Shown: piece after piece, positions 57,340 through 64,000 of the stretch
Layout of the letters: every line of letters begins with the position of its first letter
Position numbering within the stretch: position 1 is the stretch's first letter
Program-made: the position numbers and the translations under genes
The notes under the pieces: model-generated
What the model saw: only the letters and a program-made list of their open reading frames with translations
Databases searched by the model: none
Told to the model about the DNA's origin: nothing
From: Crotalaria pallida
Lineage: Eukaryota > Streptophyta > Magnoliopsida > Fabales > Fabaceae
Assembly: GCA_037953625.1 (NCBI GenBank)
Contig: CM075651.1
Coordinates: 133,266,501-133,330,500, forward strand
DNA length: 64,000 bases
Direction: 5' to 3'

Positions 57340-58207
57340 TTATCAAGAGGCTATAAACAGGCCTGACTCTGAGAAATGGCTTCAAGCCATGAGATCTGAA
57401 ATGGAGTCCATGCACACCAACCAAGTTTTGATCTTGGTTGATCTACCTGATGGGGTAAAACCAATTGGGTGCAAATGGGTTTTCAAGAAGAAGACTGACA
57501 TGGATGGTAATGTACATACCTTTAAAGGACGATTGGTTGCTAAAGGTTTCAAACAAGTTCATGGTATTGACTATGATGAAACTTTTTCACCAGTTGCCAT
57601 GCTTAAATGCATCAGGATCTTGCTTGCTATTGCAGCATTTCATGATTATGAAATCTGGCAGATGGATGTCAAAACTGCTTTCCTTAATGGAAATCTTTTA
57701 GAGGATGTGTATATGACACAGCATGAAGGTTTTGTTGATCCAAAGCATGCTGGAAAGGTTTGTAAGCTGCAACGATCCATTTATGGATTGAAACAAGCTT
57801 CTAGGAGTTGGAATATTCGATTCGATGATGCAATCAAACAATTTGGTTTCATCAAGAACGAAGAAGAGTCTTGTGTATATAAGAAGGTTAGTGGGAGCGC
57901 AATTGTCTTTCTTGTGTTGTATGTGGATGACATACTGCTCATCGGGAATGACATTCCTACCTTACAATCTGTCAAGAATTGGTTAGGGAATTGCTTTTCT
58001 ATGAAGGATTTGGGTGAAGCAACCTATATATTAGGCATCAAGATTTATAGAGATAGATCAAGGAGATTGCTTGGCCTAAGTCAAAGTTCGTACATAGACA
58101 AAGTGTTGAAACGGTTCAACATGCAGGATTCCAAAAGGTGATCTTTTCCAATGTCACATGGTATAACCTTGTCAAAGGAACAGTGTCCTTCCACTAAGGA
58201 AGAAAAG
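57340..58207 (+). pseudogene. Copia reverse transcriptase
   Basis: A long open stretch with all copia reverse-transcriptase blocks: GCKWVFKKKTDMDGNV, KGRLVAKGFKQVHGIDYDE, WQMDVKTAFLNGNL, SIYGLKQASRSWN, the catalytic YVDDILL, and MKDLGEATYILGI. The active-site aspartates are present. The frame ends at TGA 58139, and a second in-frame stop, TAA, lies at 58208, so the connection to RNase H is broken. Confidence 0.94.
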
Positions 58208-58213
58208 TAACGC

Positions 58214-58909
58214 ATGGATAGAATTCCATATGCATCTGCAATTGGATCTATCATGTATGCCATGATATGTACTCGACTTGATGTTTCGTATGCCTTGAGC
58301 ATGACGAGTAGATACCAGTCAGATCCAGGTGAAGGTCACTGGACAGCAGTCAAGAATATCCTAAAGTACTTAAGAAGAACTAAGGATGCTTTCTTGGTAT
58401 ATGGAGGTGAAGATGAGCTGGTTGTAAAGGGTTACACCGACGCTAGCTTCCAGACTGATAAGGACAATTTCAGATCACAATCTGGATTTGTATTTTGTTT
58501 GAATGGTGGGGCTATATGCTGGAAGAGTTCAAAGCAAGAGACTGTAGTCGATTCTACAACAGAAGCTGAGTATATAGCTGCATCAGAAGCAGCAAAGGAA
58601 GCGGTTTGGATTAAGAAGTTCATAACTGAACTTGATGTTGTTCCTAGTATTGAGTTTCCAGTGGACCTCTATTGTGACAACAATGGAGCCATTGCGCAAG
58701 CTAAGGAACCGAGATCTCACCAGAAATCCAAACATATACTTCGGCGTTTTCACATCATTCGAGAAATAATTGATAGAGGAGATGTGAAGATATGCAGAGT
58801 TTCAACAGATGATAATATTGCTGATCCACTGACTAAACCTCTTGCCATAAAAAAGCATGAGGGACATGTTAGGGCTTATGGTATTAGATACATGAACGAT
58901 TGGATCTAG
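58214..58909 (+). pseudogene. Copia RNase H and C-terminus
   Basis: Resumes the same frame after the stops: PYASAIGSIMYAMICTRLDV, then VVKGYTDASFQTDKDN (first RNase H aspartate), STTEAEYIAASEAAKEAVW (glutamate), LYCDNNGAIAQAKEP (aspartate) and the typical ending NIADPLTKPLA. The reading frame closes at a TAG at 58907, just before the polypurine tract. Confidence 0.94.
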
Positions 58910-58910
58910 T

Positions 58911-58923
58911 GCAAGTGGGAGAT
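58911..58923 (+). other. Copia polypurine tract
   Basis: CAAGTGGGAGAT lies immediately upstream of the 3' LTR, matching the AAGTGGGAGA tract seen in many plant copia elements and used to prime plus-strand DNA. Confidence 0.85.
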
Positions 58924-60462
58924 TGTTGGAGAGTGCCCTAGTGGCAATCGTATTTTCTCTTTTACTTGTACTTATTTCATGTTTATGGATTATTACTATT
59001 AATAATTATGAGGCATTTTATTTATTATATTTATGCTTTAATTTTTTAATTAAAATAGATGTAATAAAGTCCTTAGGATTATAAGTTCAATGTCATAAGA
59101 ATATCAAGTACATGACTTGATAGTGAGATCTTATTGATTGATAATTATCCTTAAAGATTCCCTAGTCGAGTATTATAGTTAATAAGGACAACTATAATAC
59201 ATCGAGACTAGTATGTGGCAGACTGATGACTGTATCTCACCGGTCATGGATATGGGATATCAAGTCTTCACGTAAGTACACATTCGGAAAATTGTGTACT
59301 GGATTGACCCGCCATGAGAATGCTACATGGGTTATTAAGTGAGTGTCATAAGCGATTCTCATAGTGACAATGGTGTACATGGTCCTTCGACCTGAAGTCG
59401 CTACGGTTCCCAACATGAGGAATTATGTGCTTTCACGCAATCAAACGTCATCTTTAACCAGGTGATCATAACGGTTGTAGTCGGGTATATGACAAATCAT
59501 GTAGAGGGATGTGAGTGACGTAGATGGGATTTGTCCTTCCTTATCAATAGGAATTATATCTCTGGGCCCCTTGATTGATGAGTGAGACGGTGAAATGTAT
59601 GGCCATACTCAAGACAGTCAGTATGAGATATTGACGAGACTTGTTTAGACGCGTCTACTCAGGGATCAAGAAACCATAGGTTACACTATTCATGGGTGAC
59701 ACGTTCCATGCCATGAGTGTAACTATGATATTTGGACAAAGGGATTAAACTTACACATGTTCATTGGTCACAGTAAAAGGTTTAGTCAAATCACAGACAT
59801 TCCTGTCACTTGGGTAGCAATGATGTGTTGCTAGATACCGCTCATTGCTTGTAAAATTAAAATGTGATTTTAACATTACTGCCAACGTTACAGGAACCTA
59901 TAGGGTCACACACTAAGAGCAGATAAAATTGGAGATATTACATTTGATAAAAATACAATAGTTGTATTTTTTATAAAATTAAATCTTTCTGATATGATTA
60001 AGATATGATTCGTTTTATCTTTATGTATAAGATATAAATTTGATTTTATCTTCGACATATAAGATAGAATTCGAATTTATCTCCTAAAAGCCCAACCAGT
60101 TGGTCTGATAATATTATAAATATAATATTATTAGCTTTAGGGGAAAAAGAGGTGTGAGACACAAAACGGCAACCCTAGCCATCATATCAGAGAGTGAGTG
60201 ATACACAGACTCTCTCTTCTCTACTAACATTGAGAAGAGAGACGTGACTCCAATTGGGAATTTGTTCGTGTGGATACCAATAGAGGCACAACACATTGAT
60301 GTGCTCGTGATTGACAAAGCGTTCGTGATAAGACTCGTTGGTCTCCTCTTCCCTGCAAAAGGTAATTTTATTCCCTATCTCAAATCATAATTTCACATGG
60401 ATCCTGGATGGAAATAGGAAAATTTTTTTTCCGCTGCGTTTGTCGCATCCTATTTCTTAACA
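58924..60462 (+). repeat. 3' LTR of the copia element
   Basis: 1539 bp, uninterrupted. It begins TGTTGGAGAGTGCCC, ends TTCTTAACA and is followed by the target duplication GTCTC. The ORF-like stretch near 60114-60317 (minus) occurs in both LTRs and is not a gene. Confidence 0.95.
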
Positions 60463-60467
60463 GTCTC

Positions 60468-60901
60468 TCCCTTCCTTGTTCTCAAAACCGTCGTGTCCTC
60501 TCTCCCTCCTTCCATTCCCACATTGCCTTCTCTCTCTCTGCTCGATCGCGATTAGGAACGTTCGAGTGAGAACGACGGTTGAGAATCCAAGCCAGCAGAT
60601 GCATAGTTCACAAAGCCGTGGTTGGGGTTTCTCAATATCTGCGATTGAGAATATGGCGAGGGTTTATTTTTTTATTAAAGTAGAACCCTTTCCCGTGCGA
60701 TGCACTGGGCGGTCAATTATCTATTTTTCAGACTGGTTGTCAAAATGAACCACTCTAGTATGAACCAATGGCAATTTCCAGACCGGTTTAGACGCGGAAC
60801 CAGTTTCAATTAAAATATTTTCAGAACCAGTCTGGTTTAAACAAATTTTAACTTCCAGACCGGTTCCGCACAGAACCGGTCTTAATGATGAATCGATAGT
60901 G
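60468..60901. other. CACTA interior, right end with subterminal repeats
   Basis: The first part (to about 60660) is CT-rich then mixed, possibly leader-like, and would have been contiguous with 50439 before the copia insertion. From 60737 the GAACC(A/G)GTCT-type subterminal motifs appear in both orientations (for example CAGACCGGTTTAGACGCGG, AGAACCAGTCTGGTTTAAAC), matching the left end at 33630-33918. Confidence 0.55.
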
Positions 60902-60904
60902 TGG

Positions 60905-62300
60905 ATGTTTAAATGTTTTTAAAATTATGGATTTGTTGGTTCAAAAGGAAAATTGGTAAGGTGATCGATTTGGGAGGCACATCAAATCGAGCATGTCATT
61001 AGACCGTTATGAATTGGACTAAACCATTTTGAATCGACCAGAAGGAGTGCGAACCGTAACCCTATGAACAAAATATTGGAAATGCGATTGAAAAATTGAG
61101 TTAAAATTTTACTTTATTGATGAGGGCTGAACACAAGACTTAATCTCGTGATACAATAAATGCACCATCACAATTTAGTTGTTTATGTGGCTAAATAAAT
61201 ATATTTATTAGTAGGTATGTTAGTTTTTAAGTACATTTACATTATTTGACCAATTTGTGGTTTAATTAGTGATCTGTTGATTTAACCAATAAATCACTAA
61301 ACCGATACGCTGACCAGGTCAATGCCTGATCCAGATTTAAAAACATTGATATTTTGGAAGGAGGGGTGTGTTTAAGATCTCTGCTTTAGAGATGAGATTC
61401 ATGATGGGTTCTTTAGGCCAGAATCCAACCCCTCAGAATCCTTCTTTGATGTCATCTTTGGTCTGATCTTAGTAAGAAATGATAATTCATTATGGAATGG
61501 GGTATTGCATTTGGTGAGTGGTGGGTGTGACTCTTTATGTAGCATTCATATACAGAGAGCTATAATTTTTCTAAAGAAAGTATTTTTGTGAAGTAATTAA
61601 GTATGTTAGACAAATTGAATCGACTCAGTTATTTACATGGGTTTTAAATTGCGATTCATGATCATGAGCACAATATTGTAGTTTTTGAAATTTTCATAAT
61701 GGCATTATGATCGCAACTGGGATCGCAACCACATTTTTCTACAAATTTCTCCCATTATGGTAAACACAATCGAAACCCCAACTTAAAACACTGATTATCA
61801 AGTTCTCTTATTTGTTAAAGATTGGTCATTTCTTGTGGAAACATGCACATACTATTAAAGGTATTTTGGTGATGGTTGAATTTGTTTAGCCGAACCCTAT
61901 CAATTATAGTACATGCAAGGAGATGCTTAATAAAACTGCGTTATAAAACACAATCCTCCTTCCGAAGGATACATGCCTATGTTTCTACAAAGTGCACAAT
62001 TCTATTATTCACAAAGTCAACATATCCTTCTTAGGTTTTCACCCACTGATATGCCCAAATACCTGAATGCATGGAATCAAATCCATTTTGCATGATATTA
62101 TTATAGGAAGTTTGTCGCATCAAGAAGGAATTGGTCGTCCACATTTATACTACAAATCGAAATTTTGAAAATCACTTTTGAACATAACAAATTTCTTTCT
62201 TCTCTTCTTTTCATCATTAATAACCTTGTTCACAATAAGGATACCATCAAAAATATACCTGTCCTTCAAAAAGGCAGACGGTTTTTCGATACTACCTTAC
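60905..62300. other. Intergenic, contains dispersed repeat copy B
   Basis: No gene. 61660-61890 is a diverged direct copy of 32885-33125. At 61875-61905 there is a 31-base stretch, one mismatch from exon sequence at 24830-24860. Confidence 0.5.
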
Positions 62301-63840
62301 CAATAACTTTCTTTATAACTAATTAGCCAAAAGCTTTGCAAAAATTTTATAAATAGCACCATTTAAGGAGATTGGTCTAAAATCTATAATTTTGACTGGG
62401 TTAGCACATTTAGGAATGAGACAAAAGAAGGATGAGTTAGTTCCCCTCACAATTCTAGCGAGCATACCTTTGAAACTCCATAATCATCTAACCCACGTCA
62501 TCCTTTAGAATATGTCAAAACTCCTCAATGAAACGAAAATTAAACCCGTCCGGGCCCGGGCTCATGTCACTACTATAGTCCCACACAGCGTCCCTAATTT
62601 CTTGTTCCAAGAAATCAGCAATTAACATCGCATTATCAGAAGCATGAATGCGATTAAATTCAATTCCAACCAAGACAGGTCGCTGCCACTCAACCTTCGA
62701 GAATTGTTTTAAAAGGTGATTTTAGCTCTTGAACCTCATCTAACAACTACTTGTTGTCAATTACCAACCCATGAAACTGTTCTGACATTTATTTGCTTTA
62801 ATAAGATTATGAAAACACCTGGGATTTGCATCACTTTCTTGGAACCAACTTGATCTTGACTTCTGGAAGATTAGAGAATTCTTCATTTTGGAGGTATTCC
62901 AGAAATTTGTCTATCCCACTGTCCTTGCTTGGAGATCAGCTTCGTTAAGATCAATTGTTTCACGTTTCAAATCGAATAGCTCAATTTCACTCCGAGCATT
63001 GACAATATGACAGTCAAGGTTCCCAAAACAATCTATGTTTCACTCCTTCATATTGCCCTCAAGCATTTTTAACTTCTCTTTCAAAACATACGTACCCCAT
63101 CCGTGAACAGAGAAAGCACTTCACCAATTCTCCACTTGCTGTGAAAAATTATTTTCCAAGAGCCTAGCGTCAATAACTTTGAACGGCTTGTGCCCCCAGT
63201 CAATGATTTTGTCCATCAGAAGAATAGGACAATGATTGAAAATTTATCTTTTCAATCCTCTTTGAGTAAACCCAGGCCAAGAGTCTAGCCAATGCTCGGT
63301 CAAAAGAAAACGGTATAACCGACTCATCGCTTTACCATTCTTGAGATACCAAGTAAATCTTCGACCCACCAAAGGCAAATCAATCACCTTTATGTTTTCT
63401 ATGAACTGCTGAAAGTCAGCAATTTCGTTGCTTCTCATATTCCTTGAACTACCACTTCTCTCATCCACACTTTTCATCACAACGTCGAAATCTCTAACCA
63501 CACATCATAATCTACCACCCTTAGCTTGCTTCAGATTAAAAAACTCCTTCCATAACTTAGCCTTCTCCTTTATCCCACACGGGACGTAGACGTTGACTAT
63601 GAAGCACCGTTCTTGACAATTGTCCCAAATTCCATCAACTCCACAAAACCAGAACCATAGAAATGATTAACCAATTTTCATTTTCCTTTTTGCCACATAC
63701 TAAGAAGATCGCCTGATTTTTCATCTAAAGCTTTGTAAACCTAATCAAAATCATCGTCCCCAAATCGTAACCTCCTACAACATTTACTGTCAATCACATT
63801 TATTTTGGAATCCTGGATACATAGGAAATCAATATGCTCT
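62300..63840 (-). pseudogene. L1-type LINE fragment, heavily degraded
   Basis: Minus-strand reading shows an apurinic-endonuclease end (NEIADFQQFIENIKVIDLPL, then GRRFTWYLKNGKAMSRLYRF) at 63501-63244. Further on, across stops and shifts, come reverse-transcriptase blocks SPGPDGFNFR (about 62540) and SSFFCLIPKCANPVKI then DFRPISLNGAIYKIFAKAF (about 62450-62330). These are standard plant L1 motifs. The catalytic FADD region and the 3' end are missing, and the sequence stops matching near 62300, so it is truncated as well as frame-broken. The 5' limit, around 63840, is approximate. Confidence 0.85.
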
Positions 63841-64000
63841 TTTTATATTTTGCCCTACTTGCCCACCTATTTTCTCTTTTTGCTCTCTCTATCTCACACT
63901 CTCTTACCCTGGCTCTCCATCTCTCTCTAAATTTTTCTCTCATATGTCCCTTTGCTTGTGTGTTCGAGTAGGTCGTTAATGCTTGCAAACCCACTACAAA
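63841..64000. other. Window edge, CT-rich sequence
   Basis: CT-rich stretch (CTCTCTCTATCTCACACTCT) with no supported gene. It could be the 5' part of the LINE or flanking DNA. The final bases read CCCACTACAAA, too short to interpret. Confidence 0.3.

Larger units (their letters stand above)
50440..60462 (+). mobile_element. Ty1/copia LTR retrotransposon, degenerate
   Basis: LTRs at 50440-53562 (interrupted by a 1.6 kb insertion) and 58924-60462 begin TGTTGGAGAGTGCCC and end TTAACA. They are flanked by a perfect 5 bp duplication GTCTC (50435-50439 and 60463-60467). The LTRs are about 1.54 kb without the insertion and differ by eye at roughly 20 positions plus small indels. The order gag, protease, integrase, reverse transcriptase, RNase H defines Ty1/copia. 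The single polyprotein is broken by two frameshifts and four stops. The clade is not assigned with confidence. Confidence 0.95.
33607..60901. mobile_element. CACTA-like DNA transposon, split by two retrotransposons
   Basis: Left end CACTACTACAAATAATAAGG, right end (reverse complement) CACTATCGATTCATC. Both ends begin CACTA and are flanked by TGG (33604-33606 and 60902-60904), the 3 bp duplication expected of CACTA elements. Near both ends are many variants of a subterminal motif like GAACCGGTCTGAA (33630-33918, 46034-46110 and 60737-60885), the usual binding sites for the transposase partner protein in this superfamily. Removing the gypsy (33919-46033) and copia (50440-60462) insertions leaves about 5.1 kb. 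No transposase is recognised, so it would be non-autonomous. The right terminus matches the left over only the first five bases, so the exact right border is less sure than the subterminal pairing. Confidence 0.62.

Noticed and set aside
60114..60317. 67-codon minus-strand frame, also present at 53213-53395
   Set aside because: Both lie in the copia LTRs; the second copy is just the repeat of the first.

Overview
This is nuclear DNA of a flowering plant, almost certainly a eudicot. It has spliced GT-AG genes, an AT-rich background and plant-type transposable elements of nearly every class. A legume is plausible from the general look of the repeats, but I cannot fix the genus from sequence alone. 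Host genes are few: an MRS2/CorA-type magnesium transporter (minus strand, 6.4-9.7 kb, 5' UTR exon near 10.6 kb), an uncharacterised serine-rich protein with a very cysteine-rich tail (plus, 24.1-26.1 kb, 5' exon near 22.6 kb), a potato-inhibitor-I protease inhibitor (plus, 27.4-28.0 kb) and an intronless four-EF-hand calmodulin-like protein close to Arabidopsis CML25 (plus, 31.6-32.2 kb). A receptor-kinase fragment lies at 30.3 kb.

The left part (0-33 kb) holds the genes, separated by small non-autonomous elements whose ends can be placed to the base by their target-site duplications (TSDs). There are five Mutator-like (MULE) elements with 9-10 bp TSDs, one hAT element with an 8 bp TSD, three TA-flanked Stowaway-type MITEs plus a less certain fourth, a SINE with a 13 bp TSD, and a solo LTR with a 5 bp TSD. 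Two of the MULEs are built from many copies of a short palindrome of the CTCGCTG...CAGCGAG type.

The right part (33.6-60.9 kb) reads best as one nested structure. A CACTA-like element (33607-60901, TSD TGG, matching subterminal repeats at both ends) carries an exon of a WVD2-like/TPX2-domain gene. It is split by a decayed Tat-lineage Ty3/gypsy element (33919-46033, TSD GAACC, coding strand minus) and by a decayed Ty1/copia element (50440-60462, TSD GTCTC, coding strand plus). Each of these two contains its own solo LTR from a third LTR family (43860-45456, TSD GTTTC; 51233-52814, TSD GAGTG). By eye the gypsy LTRs differ at about 14 sites and the copia LTRs at about 20 over three times the length, so the gypsy insertion looks older. 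The gypsy element also carries, on its antisense strand, a two-part gene with an apparent 43 bp intron.

Beyond 61 kb there is a degraded L1-type LINE fragment (62.3-63.8 kb, minus). No rRNA, tRNA, CRISPR or organellar sequence was recognised. All element calls come from reading the sequence; no database search was possible.
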